Shown here: one piece after another, positions 15,901 to 29,160 of the stretch
Layout of the letters: every line of letters starts with the position of its first letter
How positions within the stretch are numbered: position 1 is the stretch's first letter
Notes under the pieces: model-generated
What the model was told of the DNA's origin: nothing
Databases searched by the model: none
The model's input: only the letters and a program-made list of their open reading frames with translations
Assembly (NCBI GenBank): GCA_030998225.1
Contig: JAPYXD010000755.1
Span: 62,001-126,000 of the forward strand
Length of the DNA: 64,000 nt
Direction: 5' to 3'
DNA from: Diplolepis rosae
Taxonomy: Eukaryota; Arthropoda; Insecta; Hymenoptera; Diplolepididae
Program-made: the position numbers and the translations under genes

Positions 15901-18900
15901 AAAGTGCAAATAGAAAAATTTTCTGATTGTATTCAATATCTGGTCGTTTGACGTATAGAAGACAGGAGAGGTCTGACGTAATCTGAATGTAGTAAGGGAG
16001 AAAAAATAATTATTTGCGGGCATTAAAGTGCAAATCGGAATAAATCTGGTTTAAATACAAGTATGTCCGTCTGAAACACATAATCTGGAACAAGTCCAAC
16101 TAAATCTAAAAGTAGTCCGGGAGAAAAAATATCAGACCCCAAAAAATTCAGTGCAAATGGAAAAAAGTCGTGTTGCTTTCTGAATCGGTCGGTCTGAACA
16201 ACAGAATCCGGGAAAAGTCCGAAATTATGTTAGGGTACTATGGGAGGAATAATCATTATTTGCGAGCAGTCAAGAGCAAACGACAAAAAATCTGTTTGAA
16301 TACAGAACATATTCGTCCGAAACACAGAATCCGGGAGAAGTCCGACTTAATCAGAAATTAGTATGGTTGGAAAAATTAATATTCGCTAGAATTAAAGTGC
16401 AAATAGAAAAATGTCTGGTTGCATTTAATATCTGTTCGTTTGACATACAGAAACCAGGAGAGGTCGGAATTAATCTGATAGTAATAAGGTAGAAAAAATA
16501 ATGATTTGCGAGCATTAAAGTGCAAATTGGAATAAATCTGGTTTAATGCTAAATATGTCCGTCTGAAACACATAATCTGGAACAAGTCCAAATAAATCTG
16601 AAAGTAGTCCGAGAGAAAAAATATCAGACCCCAGAAGTTGAGTGCAAATGGAAAAATGTCGTGTTGCATCCTAAATCTGTCGGTCTGAACAACAGAATCC
16701 GGGAAAAGTACAAACTAAACTGAAAGAAGTCCGGGTGGAAAAATTATTATTTGCGAGAATTAAATAGCAAATGGCAATAAATGTGTTTGAATCCTGAACA
16801 TATTTGTCCGAAACACAGAAACCGGGAGAAGTCCGACTCAGTCAGAAATTATTCTGGGTTGGAAAATTAATATTTGCTAGCATTAGAGTGCAAATAGAAA
16901 AACATCCGGTTGCATTTAATATCTGTTCGTTTGACATACAGAAACCAGGAGAGGTCGGAATTAATCTGATAGTAATAAGGTAGAAAAAATAATTATTTTC
17001 GAGCATTAAAGTGCAAATTGGAATAAATCTGGTTTAATGCTGAATATGTCCGTCTGAAACACATAATATGGAAAAAGTCCAAATAAATCTGTAAGTAGTC
17101 CGAGTGAAAAAAGTATCAGACCCCAGAAGTTGAGTGCAAATGGAAAAAAGTCGGGTTTCATCCTAAATCTGTCGGCCTGAACAACAGTATCGGGGAGAAG
17201 TCCGAAATTATCTTAAGGTACCACGGGAGGAATAATTGTTATTTGCAAGAATTAAAGAGCAAACGGGAATAAATCTGTTTGAATACAGAACATATTCGTC
17301 CGAAACACAGAAACCGGGGGAATTCCGAATTAATAAAAATTCGTCTGGGTGGAAAAATTAATATTCGGTAGAATTAAAGTGCAAATAGAAATATTTTCTT
17401 ATTGTATTCAATATCTGGTCGTTTGACGTACAGAAGACAGGAGAGGTCTGACTTAATCTGAATTTAGCAAGGGAGAAAAATAATTATTGGCGGGCATTAA
17501 AGTGCAAATTGGAATAAATCTGGTTTAAATCCAAATATGTCCGTCTGAAACACATAATCTGGAACAAGTCCAAATAAATCTAAAAGTAGTCCGGGAGAAA
17601 AAATATCAGACCCCAAAAAATTCAGTGCAAATGGAAAAAAGTCGTGTTGCTTTCTGAATCGGTCGGTCTGAACAACAGAATCCGGGAAAAGTCCGAAATT
17701 ATGTTAGGGTACTATGGGAGGAATAATTATTATTTGCGAGAATTAAAGAGCAAACGGGAATAAATCTGTTTGCATACATAACATATTCGTCCGAAACACA
17801 GAAACCGGGAGAAGTCCGACTTAATCAGAAATTAGTCTGGGTGGAAAAATTTATATTCGCTAGAATTAAAGTGCAAATACAAAAATGTCTGGTTGCATTT
17901 AATATCTGTTCGTTTGACATACAGAAACCAGGAGAGGTCGGAATTAATCTGATAGTAATAAGGTAGAAAAAATAATGATTTGCGAGCATTAAAGTGCAAA
18001 TTGGAATAAATCTGGTTTAATGCTAAATATGTCCGTCTGAAACACATAATCTGGAACAAGTCCAAATAAATCTGAAAGTAGTCCGGGAGTAAAAATATCA
18101 GACCCCAGAAGTTGAGTGCAAATGGAAAAATGTCGTGTTGCATCCTAAATCTGTCGGTCTGAACAACAGAATCCGGGAAAAGTACAAACTAAACTGAAAG
18201 AAGTCCGGGTGGAAAAATTATTATTTGCGAGAATTAAATAGCAAATGGCAATAAATGTGTGTGAATCCTGAACATATGTGTCCGAAACACAGAAACCGGG
18301 AGAAGTCCGAATCAGTCAGAAATTATTCTGGGTTGGAAAATTAATATTTGCTAGCATTAGAGTGCAAATAGAAAAACATCCGGTTGCATTTAATATCTGT
18401 TCGTTTGACATACAGAAACCAGGAGAGGTCGGAATTAATCTGATAGTAATAAGGTAGAAAAAATAATTATTTTCGAGCATTAAAGTGCAAATTGGAATAA
18501 ATCTGTTTGAAAGCTAAATATGTCCGTCTGAAACACATAATATGGAAAAGTACAAATAAATAGGTAAGTAGTACGAGGGAAAAAAGTTTCAGACCCCAGA
18601 AGTTGAGTGCAAATGGAAAAAAGTCGGTTTGCATCCTAAATCTGCCGGCCTGAACAACAGTATCCGGGGAAGTCCGATATTATCTTAAGGTGCTACGGGA
18701 GGAATAATTGTTATTTGCGAGAATTAAAGAGCAAACGGGAATAAATCTGTTTGAATACAGAACATATTCGTCCGAAGCACAGAAACCAGGAGAATTCCGA
18801 ATTAATAAAAATTCGTCTGTGTGGAAAAATTAATATTCGGTAGAATTAAAGTGCAAATAGAAAAATTTTCTGATTGTATTCAATATCTGGTCGTTTGACG

Positions 18901-21900
18901 TACAGAAGACAGGAGAGGTCTGACTTAATCTGAATGTAGTAAGGGAGAAAAAATAATTATTTGCTGGCATTAAAGTGCAAATTGGAATAAATCTGTTTGA
19001 AAGCTAAATATGTCCGTCTGAAACACATAATATGGAAAAGTCCAAATAAATCTGTAAGTAGTCCGAGTGAAAAAAGTATCAGACCCCAGAAGTTGATTGC
19101 AAATGGAAAAAAGTCGGGTTGTATCCTATATCTGTCGGCCTGAACAACAGTATCCGGGAGAAGTTCGAAATTATCTTAAGGTACTACGGGAAGAATAATT
19201 GTTATTTTCAAGAATTAAAGAGCAAACGGGAATAAATCTGTTTGAATACAGAACATATTCGTCCGAAACACAGAAACCGGGGAATTCCGAATTAATAAAA
19301 ATTCGTCTGTGTGGAAAAATTAATATTCGCTAGAATTAATGTGCAAATAGAAAAATATTCTGGTTGTATTCAATATCTCGTCGATTGACGTACAGAAGAC
19401 AGGAGAGGTCTGACTTAATCTGAATGTAGTAAGGGAGAAAAAATCATTATTTGCGGGCATTAAAGTGCAAATTGGAATAAATCTGGTTTAAATCCAAATA
19501 TGTCCGTCTGAAACACATAATCTGGAACAAGTCCAAATAAATCTAAAAGTAGTCCGGGAGAAAAAATATCAGACCCCAGAAGTTGAGTGCAAATGGAAAA
19601 AAGTCGTGTTGCTTTCTGAATCTGTCGGTCTGAACAACAGAATCCGGGAAAAGTCCGAAATTATGTTAGGGTACTATGGGAGGAATAATTATTATTTGCG
19701 AGAATTAAAGAGCAAACGGGAATAAATCTGTTTGCATACATAACATATTCGTCCGAAACACAGAAACCGGGAGAAGTCCGACTTAATCAGAAATTAGTCT
19801 GGGTGGAAAAATTTATATTCGCTAGAATTAAAGTGCAAATACAAAAATGTCTGGTTGCATTTAATATCTGTTCGTTTGACATACAGAAACCAGGAGAGGT
19901 CGGAATTAATCTGATAGTAGTAAGTGAGAAAAAATAATTATTTGCGAGCATTAAAGTGAAAATTGGAATAAATCTGGTTTAAAGCCAAATATGTCCGTCT
20001 AAAACACATAATATGGAAAAAGACGAAATAAATCTGTAAGTAGTCCGAGTGAAAAAAGTATCAGACCCCAGAAGTTGAGTGCAAATGGAAAAAGTCGGGT
20101 TGCATCCTAAATCTGTCAGTCTGAACAACAGTATCCGGGAGAAGTACAAAATAAACTGAAAATAGTCCCGGTGGAAAAATTAATATTCTCTTGAATTGAA
20201 GTGCGGTCAGGAATAAATCTGTTTGAAAGCTAAATATGTCCGTCTGAAACACAGAATCTGGAAAAAGTCCAAATAAATCTGAAAGTAGTCGAGGAGAAAA
20301 AAATATCAGACCCCAGTAGATGAGTGCAAATGGAAAAAAGTCGGGTTGTATCCTATATCTGTCGGCCTGAACAACAGTATCCGGGAGAAGTCCGAAATTA
20401 TCTTAAGGTACTACGGGAGGAATAATTGTTATTTGCGAGAATTAAAGAGCAAAGGGGAATAAATCTGTTTGAATACAGAACATATTCGTCCGAAACACAG
20501 AAACCGGGAGAATTCCGAATTAATAAAAATTAGTCTTGGTGGAAAAATTAATATTCGGTAGAATTAAAGTGCAAATAGAAAAATATTCTGATTGTATTCA
20601 ATATCTGGTCGTTTGACGTATAGAAGACAGGAGAGGTCTGACGTAATCTGAATGTAGTAAGGGAGAAAAAATACTTATTTGCGGGCATTAAAGTGCAAAT
20701 CGGAATAAATCTGGTTTAAATCCAAGTATGTCCGTCTGAAACACATAATATGGAAAAGTCCAAATAAATCTGTAAGTAGTCCGAGTGAAAAAAATATCAG
20801 ACCCCAGAAGTTGAGTGCAAATGGAAAAAGTCGTGTTGCATCCTGAATCTGTCGGTCTGAACAACAGAATCCGGGAAAAGTACAAACTAAACTGAAAGAA
20901 GTCCGGGTGGTAAAATTATTATTTGCGAAAATTAAATAGCAAATGGCAATAAATGTGTTTGAATCCTGAACATATTTGTCCGAAACACAGAAACACAGAG
21001 AAGTCCGTCTCAATGAGAAATTATTCTGGGTTGGAAAATTAATATTTGCTAGCATTAGAGTGCAAATAGAAAAATGTCTGGTTGCATTTAATATCTGTTC
21101 GTTTGACATACAGAAACCAGGAGAGGTCGGAATTAATCTGATAGTAATAAGGTAGAAAAAATAATTTTTTGCGAGCATTTATGTGCAAATTGGAATAAAT
21201 CTGGTTTAATGCTAAATATGTCCGTCTGAAACACATAATCTGGAACAAGTCCAAATAAATCTGAAAGTAGTCCGGGAGAAAAAAATATCAGACCCCAGAA
21301 GTTGAGTGCAAATGGAAAAAAGTCGGGTTGCATCCTGAATCTGTCGGTCTGAACAACAGTATCCGGGAGAAGTCCGAAATTATGTTAGGGTATTATGGGA
21401 GGAATAATTATTATTTGCGAGAATTAAAGAGCAAACGGGAATAAATCTGGTTGAAAGCCATATATGTCCATCTGAAACACAGAATCTGGAACATGTCCAA
21501 ATATATCTGGAATTAGTACGGGAGAAAAAAATATCAGACCCCAGAAGTTGAGTGCAAATGGAAAAAAGTCGGGTTTCATACTAAATCTGTCGGTCTCAAC
21601 AACAGTATCCGGGAGAAGTCCGAAATTATGTTAGGGTACTATGGGAGGAATAATTATTATTTGCGAGAATTAAAGAGCAAACGGGAATAAATCTGTTTGA
21701 ATACAGAACATATTCGTCCGAAACACAGAAACCGGGAGAAGTCCGACTTAATCAGAAATTAGTCTGGGTGGAAAAATTAATATTCGCTAGAATTAAAGTG
21801 CAAATAGAAAAATGTCTGGTTGCATTTAATATCTGTTCGTTTGACATACAGAAACCAGGAGAGGTCGGAATTAATCTGATAGTAATGAGGTAGAAAAAAT

Positions 21901-24900
21901 AATTATTTGCGAGCATTAAAGTGCAAATTGGAATAAATCTGGTTTAATGCTAAATATGTCCGTCTGAAACACATAATCTGGAACAAGTCCAAATAAATGT
22001 GAAAGTAGTCCGGGAGAAAAAAATATCAGACCCCAGAAGCTGAGTGCAAATGGAAAAAAGTCGGTTTGCATCCTAAATCTGTCGGTCTGAACAACAGAAT
22101 CCGGGAAAAGTACAAACTAAACTGAAAGAAGTCCGGGTGGGAAAATTATTATTTGCGAGAAGTAAAGAGCAAATGGCAATAAATCTGTTTGAATCGTGAA
22201 CATATTTGTCTGAAACCCAGAAACCGGGAGAAGTCCAACATAATCAAATTAGTCTGACTGGAAAAAATAATATTCGCTAGAATTAAAGTGCAAATTGGAA
22301 TAAATCTGGCTTAATGCTAAATATGTCCGTGTGAAACACATAATCTGGAACAAGTCCAAATAAATCTGAAAGTAGTCCGGGAGAAAAAAATATCAGTCCC
22401 CAGAAGTTGAGTGCAAAATGGAAAAAAGTCGGTTTGCATCCTAAATCTGTCGGTCTGAACAACAGAAACCGGGAGAAGTCCGACTTAATCAGAAATTAGT
22501 CTGGGTGGAAAAATTAATATACGCTAGAATTAAAGTGCAAATACAAAAATGTCTGGTTGCATTTAATATCTGTTCGTTTGACATACAGAAACCAGGAGAG
22601 GTCGGAATCAATCTGATAATAGTAAGGGAGAAAGAATAATTATTTGCGAGCATTAATGTGCAAATTGGAATGAATCTGGTTGAAAGCTAAATATGTCCGT
22701 CTGAAACACAGAATCTGGAACAAGTCCAAATAAATCTGAAAGTAGTCCTGGAGAAAAAAATATCAGACCCCAGAAGTTGAGTGCAAATGGAAAAATGTCG
22801 TGTTGCATCCTAAATCTGTCAGTCTGAACAACAGAATCCGGGAAAAGTACAAACTAAACTGAAAGAAGTCTGGGTGGAAAAATTAATATTCGCTAGAATT
22901 AAAGTGCAAATAGAAAAATGTCTGGTTGCATTTAATATCTGTTCGTTTGACATACAGAAACCAGGAAAGGTCGGAATTAATCTGATACTAATGAGGTAGA
23001 AAAAATAATTATTTGCGAGCATTAAAGTGCAAATTGGAATAAATCTGGTTTAATGCTAAATATGTCCGTGTGAAACACATAATCTGGAACAAGTCCAAAT
23101 AAATCTGAAAGTAGTCCGGGAGACAAAAATATCAGACCACAGAAGCTGAGTGCAAATGGAAAAAAGTCGGTCTGCATCCTAAATCTGTCGGTCTGAACAA
23201 CAGAATCCGGGACAAGTACAAACTAACCTGAAAGAAGTCCGGGTGGAAAAATTATTATTTGCGAGAAGTAAAGAGCAAATGGCAATAAATCTGTTTGAAT
23301 CGTGAACATATTTGTCTGAAACCCAGAAACCGGGAGAAGTCCAACATAATCAAATTAGTCTGACTGGAAAAAATAATATTCGCTAGAATTAAAGTGCAAA
23401 TTGGAATAAATCTGGTTTAATGCTAAATATGTCCGTGTGAAACACATAATCTGGAACAAGTCCAAATAAATCTGAAAGTAGTCCGGGAGAAAAAAATATC
23501 AGTCCCCAGAAGTTGAGTGCAAAGGGAAAAAAGTCGGTTTGCATCCTAAATCTGCCGGCCTGAACAACAGTATCCGGGGAAGTCCGATATTATCTTAAGG
23601 TGCTACGGGAGGAATAATTGTTATTTGCGAGAATTAAAGAGCAAACGGGAATAAATCTGTTTGAATACAGAACATATTCGTCCGAAGCACAGAAACCGGG
23701 AGAATTCCGAATTAATAAAAATTAGTCTGTGTGGAAAAATTAATATTCGCTAGAATTAATGTGCAAATAGAAAAATATTCTGGTTGTATTCAATATCTCG
23801 TCGATTGACGTACAGAAGACAGGAGAGGTCTGACTTAATCTGAATGTAGTAAGGGAGAAAAAATCATTATTTGCGGGCATTAAAGTGCAAATTGGAATAA
23901 ATCAGGTTTAATGCTAAATATGTCCGTCTGAAACACATAATCTGGAACAAGTCCAAATAAATCTAAAAGTAGTCCGGGAGAAAAAATATCAGACCCCAGA
24001 AGTTGAGTGCAAATGGAAAAAAGTCGTGTTGCTTTCTGAATCTGTCGGTCTGAACAACAGAATCCGGGAAAAGTCCGAAATTATGTTAGGGTACTATGGG
24101 AGGAATAATTATTATTTGCGAGATTAAAGAGCAAACGGGAATAAATCTGTTTGAATACAGAACATATTCGTCCGAAACACAGAAACCGGGGGAATTCCGA
24201 ATTAATAAAAATTCGTCTGTGTGGAAAAATTAATATTCGGTAGAATTAAAGTGCAAATAGAAAAATTTTCTGATTGTATTCAATATCTGGTCGTTTGACG
24301 TACAGAAGACAGGAGAGTTCTGACTTAATCTGAATTTAGTAAGAGAGAAAAAATAATTATTTGCGGGCATTAAAGTGCAAATTGGAATAAATCTGGTTTA
24401 AATCCAAATATGTCCGTCTGAAACACATAATCTGGAACAAGTCCAAATAAATCTAAAAGTAGTCCGGGAGAAAAAATATCAGACCCCAAAAAATTCAGTG
24501 CAAATGGAAAAAAGTCGTGTTGCTTTCTGAATCGGTCGGTCTGAACAACAGAATCCGGGAAAAGTCCGAAATTATGTTAGGGTACTATGGGAGGAATAAT
24601 TATTATTTGCGAGATTAAAGAGCAAACGGGAATAAATCTGTTTGAATACAGAACATATTCGTCCGAAACACAGAAACCGGGAGAAGTCCGACTTAATCAG
24701 AAATTAGTTTGGGTGGAAAAATTAATATTCTCTAGAATTTAAGTGCAAATTGAATAATTTCTGGTTGAATTTTATATCTGTTCGTTTGACATACAGAAAC
24801 CAGGAGAGGTCGGAATTAATCTGATAGTAATAAGGTAGAAAAAATAATGATTTGCGAGCATTAAAGTGCAAATTGGAATAAATCTGGTTTAATGCTAAAT

Positions 24901-26793
24901 ATGTCCGTCTGAAACACATAATCTGGAACAAGTCCAAATAAATCTGAAAGTAGTCCGGGAGTAAAAATATCAGACCCCAGAAGTTGAGTGCAAATGGAAA
25001 AATGTCGTGTTGCATCCTAAATCTGTCGGTCTGAACAACAGAATCCGGGAAAAGTACAAACTAACCTGAAAGAAGTCCGGGTGGAAAAATTATTATTTGC
25101 GAGAATTAAATAGCAAATGGCAATAAATGTGTTTGAATCCTGAACATATTTGTCCGAAACACAGAAACCGGGAGAAGTCCGACTCAATCAGAAATTATTC
25201 TGGGTTGGAAAATTAATATTTGCTAGCATTAGAGTGCAAATAGAAAAACATCTGGTTGCATTTAATATCTGTTCGTTTGACATACAGAAACCAGGAGAGG
25301 TCGGAATTAATCTGATAGTAATGAGGTAGAAAAAATAATTATTTGCGAGCATTAAAGTGCAAATTGGAATAAATCTGGTTTAATGCTAAATATGTCCGTC
25401 TGAAACACATAATATGGAAAAAGTCCAAATAAATCTGTAAGTAGTCCGAGTGAAAAAAGTATCAGACCCCAGAAGTTGAGTGCAAATGGAAAAAAGTCGG
25501 TTTGCATCCTAAATCTGACGGTCTGAACAACAGTATCCGGGAGAAGTCTGAAATCATCTTAAGGTACTACGGGAGGAATAATTGTTATTTGCGAGAATTA
25601 AAGGGCAAACAGGAATAAATCTGTTTGAATACAGAACATATTCGTCCGAAACACAGAAACCGGGGGAATTCCGAATTAATAAAAATTCGTCTGGGTGGAA
25701 AAATTAATATTCGGTAGAATTAAAGTGCAAATAGAAATATTTTCTTATTGTATTCAATATCTGGTCGTTTGACGTACAGAAGACAGGAGAGGTCTGACTT
25801 AATCTGAATGTAGTAAGGGAGAAAAAATCATTATTTGCGGGCATTAAAGTGCAAATTGGAATAAATCTGGTTTAAATCCAAATATGTCCGTCTGAAACAC
25901 ATAATCTGGAACAAGTCCAAATAAATCTAAAAGTAGTCCGGGAGAAAAAATATCAGACCCCAGAAGTTGAGTGCAAATGGAAAAAAGTCGTGTTGCTTTC
26001 TGAATCTGTCGGTCTGAACAACAGAATCCGGGAAAAGTCCGAAATTATGTTAGGGTACTATGGGAGGAATAATTATTATTTGCGAGAATTAAAGAGCAAA
26101 CGGGAATAAATCTGTTTGCATACATAACATATTCGTCCGAAACACAGAAACCGGGAGAAGTCCGACTTAATCAGAAATTAGTCTGGGTGGAAAAATTTAT
26201 ATTCGCTAGAATTAAAGTGCAAATACAAAAATGTCTGGTTGCATTTAATATCTGTTCGTTTGACATACAGAAACCAGGAGAGGTCGGAATTAATCTGATA
26301 ATAGTAAGGGAGAAAGAATAATTATTTGCGAGCATTAATGTGTATATTGGTATTAATCTGGTTTAATGCTAAATATGTCCGTCTGAAACACATAATCTGG
26401 AACAAGTCCAAATAAATCTGAATGTAGTCCGGGAGTAAACATATCAGACCCCAGAAATTGAGTGCAAATGGAAAAAAGTCGGGTTTCATACTAAATCTGT
26501 CGGTCTGAACAACAGAATCCGGGAAAAGTACTAACTAAACTGAAAGAAGTCCGGGTGGGAAAATTATTATTTGCGAGATGTAAAGAGCAAATGGCAATAA
26601 ATCTGTTTGAATCGTGAACATATTTGTCTGAAACCCAGAAACCGGGAGAAGTCCAACTTAATCAAATTAGTCAGACTGGAAAAAATAATATTCGCTAGAA
26701 TTAAAGTGGTGCAAATAGAAAAATGTCTGGATGCATTTAATATCTGTTCGTTTGACATACAGAAACCAGGAGAGTTCGGAATTAACCTTTCGA

Positions 26794-26836
26794 CTTTCGA
26801 TTGCCGGTCGAATGCTCTGTCATCTGAGCTACGGAG
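26794..26836 (-). other. tRNA-like 5' half (acceptor strand, D arm, anticodon arm)
   Basis: Read on the minus strand this segment has an acceptor-like CTCCG, a TAGCTCAGATGACAGAGC D arm that also fits a pol III A box, and an anticodon stem TTCGA/TCGAA closing a seven-base loop CCGGCAA (anticodon position GGC). Base 33 would be C instead of the nearly invariant T. The T arm is missing: the sequence runs straight into the satellite. This is probably a relic or the head of a tRNA-derived SINE, not a working tRNA gene. Confidence 0.5.
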
Positions 26837-26905
26837 GTTCCACAACTTTTCTCACAGAAACTTGTTAACGCCAACTTGGCTACGGATAAACCGGGAACTA
26901 TTTTC

Positions 26906-27178
26906 TGATTTTTCTAAATCATTTCAGTCGATTATGTCGATCATTAGAAGAGTGTTTCACTGTACCTGGGCTCGATACCCAGCGGAGTGGAAGCGTTCCT
27001 TTTTTCACAGAAAAATTTCTTCAATTTATAGTGGAAAATATTATCTAGTTTTAAATAACGTTAAATTAATTCTGAGTCATAGGTTGATAAGGTCGATATA
27101 GTAGAGTTCCGTTATCACGTACAGTGATACACTCTTCTAATGATCGACATAATCGACTGTAATGATTTAGAAAAATCA
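26906..27178. repeat. Inverted repeat with about 60-bp arms
   Basis: 26,906-26,964 and 27,119-27,178 are reverse complements with only about three mismatches (core TCGATTATGTCGATCATTAG). The spacer of about 155 bp contains the T-arm-like segment and AT-rich DNA. No target duplication was recognised. It may be a foldback remnant or an inversion scar. Confidence 0.75.
26966..26987 (+). other. tRNA-like 3' half (T arm and acceptor strand), opposite orientation
   Basis: CTGGG-CTCGATA-CCCAG forms a perfect five-pair T arm with a seven-base loop (B-box-like), followed by CGGAG, which pairs with the CTCCG of the tRNA-like half at 26,832-26,836 on the other strand. The two halves would make one molecule if one of them were inverted. 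Confidence 0.45.
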
Positions 27179-27355
27179 GGGAATTTTCGGTATATTTCAC
27201 TTTTGGTTTAGCCGTTTGTTTGAATGAAATTAGGAATTAAAGTGATCTTCATTGAGTGTGATTGCAAACACTTTCGTGAATCGACAATCTTAGATGGTAA
27301 ATTTACCTATTCTGTGTATTTTTTTAGATGTTGTAAAGGTTTTAGGCCAGATAGT

Positions 27356-27442
27356 TAATTTTATTAATAATACTAATAATATTAACAATATTAATAATAA
27401 TATAATAATATTTTATTAATAATAATAATAATTATAATAATC
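27356..27442. repeat. AAT/ATT low-complexity microsatellite
   Basis: About 85 bp made almost only of AAT, ATT and ATA units. The flanking 27,180-27,640 is AT-rich and shows no gene. Confidence 0.85.
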
Positions 27443-27652
27443 ATTTTATTTTTATTTTATTTTGTTAATAATACCGGTAACATCAAAATCTACAAATTTA
27501 AATGTTTATTTTGTTTTTACTCGAATTTCTAATTCGGGACGCAGACCGCGAATAGAGCATTGAATAACGTCTCTTTAAAGGTTCCGTTTGAAGGTATTAT
27601 CTACTTGTCCATTATTGTTGAGTCTATGAGCGTCTTCAATACTGTCGACAAT

Positions 27653-28680
27653 CTACTTAATTCTAGCTGAATAGGAAAGTACGTTCTCTTCTTCCGACAT
27701 ATAGGTATTCCCCAATTCTCCTTGTAACTGATACACACTTTTTGCTGGGGCATATACTCTTTTGAGTTTTTCAATTAATTCCTCGATATTATTATACGTC
27801 GATCCAAAGATACATTTTTTCGCTTCTCCTAATAATTTACTTCTCAATAATCGTGCTAAATTTGCTTGAGCTGCGGGTGTTGGCAGCATTGCCTTCCCCT
27901 CATAACATCCTTCAATAAAATGTGATGATGGAATGTTACTTCCCTCAAATAAGGGCACTACTTCTAACGCGTCGTGTAAGGATACTTGTTAATTAATAGG
28001 GAGGACCATTTCATTGTTTATAATTGGATTAACGTTTTCTTCAGGATTGTTGTGAACAATTTGTTCCATTTGTTCGTTGTCGGTACTATTATCGTCGCCA
28101 TCGTGATTACTTAAGATTCTTTGGCGTGTAAGAGATTTTTCTGATAAATTTATTTTAGTTCTTTCTCAACTGTATTTTTTGGAATTATCGTTGAACTAAG
28201 TAGTAAACTTATATCTTCGTTGTAAATATAAGTAGTTTCGTTTTTTACTGTTTCGTCCTGATCAATTGATTCACAAATAATACTTGAATTAGTTTTCAAA
28301 TTTGAATTAAGCCAATTATTCGAATTAGATAAATTGCTTGTTCCGGGAGTTTCGAATTGTTCAAACGTTAAGCTTTTCTCTAAAGAAATATTATCTAAGT
28401 GCAAACTGATATTTGTTTTGTCTATGTTAGGAATATTTTCAACTTATCTTTAGATACCTTTTTCTTCACAGTAATTCTTCTTTTTGGTTTAAGGGGACCA
28501 GTTTAATTTTGTGCCCCAAATTTTGCAAGTTCAGTATTTTTCTTAACTTGACTGCGCGTAATAGGATTTTTTTGATTTTGTGATTTCCCTAATTCATTGG
28601 TATTACCTTGATCCCTTCATTGGTTCCTTAATTTGTTTGTTACTCTAGGTGGTAGAGTCGCAAGACGTGACACTACTATA
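27653..28680 (-). pseudogene. gag: Ty3/gypsy-type retrotransposon gag relic
   Basis: The best preserved part (27,958 to 27,653) encodes about 100 residues of a retrotransposon Gag capsid core, with FIEGCYEGKAMLP, LLRSKLLGEAKK and YAPAKSVYQLQGELG, the helical pattern of insect gypsy-like Gag. Upstream on the same strand (28,404 to 28,150) is a Ser/Asn/Glu-rich frame, and further upstream are short basic pieces (NPITRSQVKK) in shifting frames, as in the N-terminal part of such Gags. Stops and frame changes separate the pieces and there is no following pol, so this is a truncated relic. It is a different family from the LTR element further right. It lies just outside the Polinton left end. Confidence 0.75.
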
Positions 28681-28870
28681 ATAAAATGTAATTCTTAAAT
28701 ATAATGAGTTTTGTTTCATTACATTTTTTTTTACATTAAAACCATTATTTTAAAATATAAATTTCACTTTATACGTGCATGCCATGGTTTGATATGTATA
28801 TGTTTCACTAAAATCCGCCTTTCCGATGCCTCTGACTTTTCTCCCTGTTGCAGTGAATTCCATCTGTACA

Positions 28871-28909
28871 TTAAATCACATTCGGGATATGTGAAACATT
28901 TACCATTAT
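28871..28909. repeat. Polinton left inverted-repeat segment
   Basis: 25 bp at 28,871-28,895 (core CACATTCGGGATATGTG) are a perfect reverse complement of 57,228-57,252, and the next 14 bp (ACATTTACCATTAT) match 57,178-57,191. The right side has about 36 extra bases between the two blocks. These are taken as remains of the terminal inverted repeats. Confidence 0.65.
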
Positions 28910-28916
28910 TATAATA

Positions 28917-29160
28917 TTTCTCAGAAAAATAAAGGCATATGGTTAATTTAAACGCTCTCAGGATGTTTAATGTAATAAATTTGATAAAATTATTTCTGAT
29001 TAATTTAGACGTGGGGTATGTGTGAAATAATTTCGTTCTTAGAGCTTGGATTGTTTATGTTAATAAAATTGATATGACATCACCCACCAGAAAATAAAAG
29101 CATGTGAAGGACAAATGTTAAAAAATATTTCTCAGAAAAATATAGGCATATAGTTTAAGA
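28917..29160. repeat. Short direct duplication in the Polinton left end
   Basis: TCTCAGAAAAATAAAGGCAT near 28,919 returns with one change near 29,130, about 211 bp on. Near 29,066 a block AATTGATATGACATC resembles the reverse complement of 57,296-57,310 near the right end. The left terminus seems rearranged. Apart from these repeats, 28,690-29,436 shows no gene. Confidence 0.55.

Larger units (their letters stand above)
1..26785. repeat. Satellite DNA array, 122-123 bp monomer with higher-order structure
   Basis: The whole stretch is a head-to-tail tandem array. Monomer starts (a GTC-rich box) read at 5, 128, 251, 373, 496, 619 and 741, a spacing of 122-123 bp, which gives about 218 monomers. 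At least four monomer classes can be told apart by what follows the box (GTCCGACTTAATCAG; GTCGGAATTAATCTGATAG; GTCCAAATAAATCTG; GTCCGAAATTATGTTAGG or GTACAAACTAAACTG), and they tend to follow in that order, so a rough four-monomer (about 490 bp) unit underlies the array. No other sequence interrupts it. The array is cut at its right end inside a monomer. The left end is outside the window. Such an array is typical of centromeric or pericentromeric heterochromatin; that location is inference. Confidence 0.97.

Noticed and set aside
5727..25015. Many recurring minus-strand ORFs of 60-170 codons with near-identical proteins rich in Phe, Leu and Tyr within 1-26,785
   Set aside because: They are translations of the satellite. 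The 123-bp monomer is 41 codons long, so frames stay open over several monomers and give the same pseudo-protein repeatedly. Starts and ends vary with single substitutions, and there is no coding signature.
1..26785. Regular repeats as a CRISPR array
   Set aside because: Repeats are contiguous 122-123 bp monomers without unique spacers, in a eukaryotic context; no cas genes are present.
1..26785. CENP-B box in the satellite monomer (TTCG followed later by CGGG)
   Set aside because: Both words occur, but the spacing between them is longer than the consensus NTTCGNNNNANNCGGGN allows.
26794..26987. A functional tRNA-Ala gene
   Set aside because: The halves are in opposite orientation, the T arm is missing from the D-arm half, and base 33 is C.
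26607..27101. 164-codon plus-strand ORF across the satellite border
   Set aside because: It joins satellite, tRNA-like and inverted-repeat DNA; no domain and no conservation expected.
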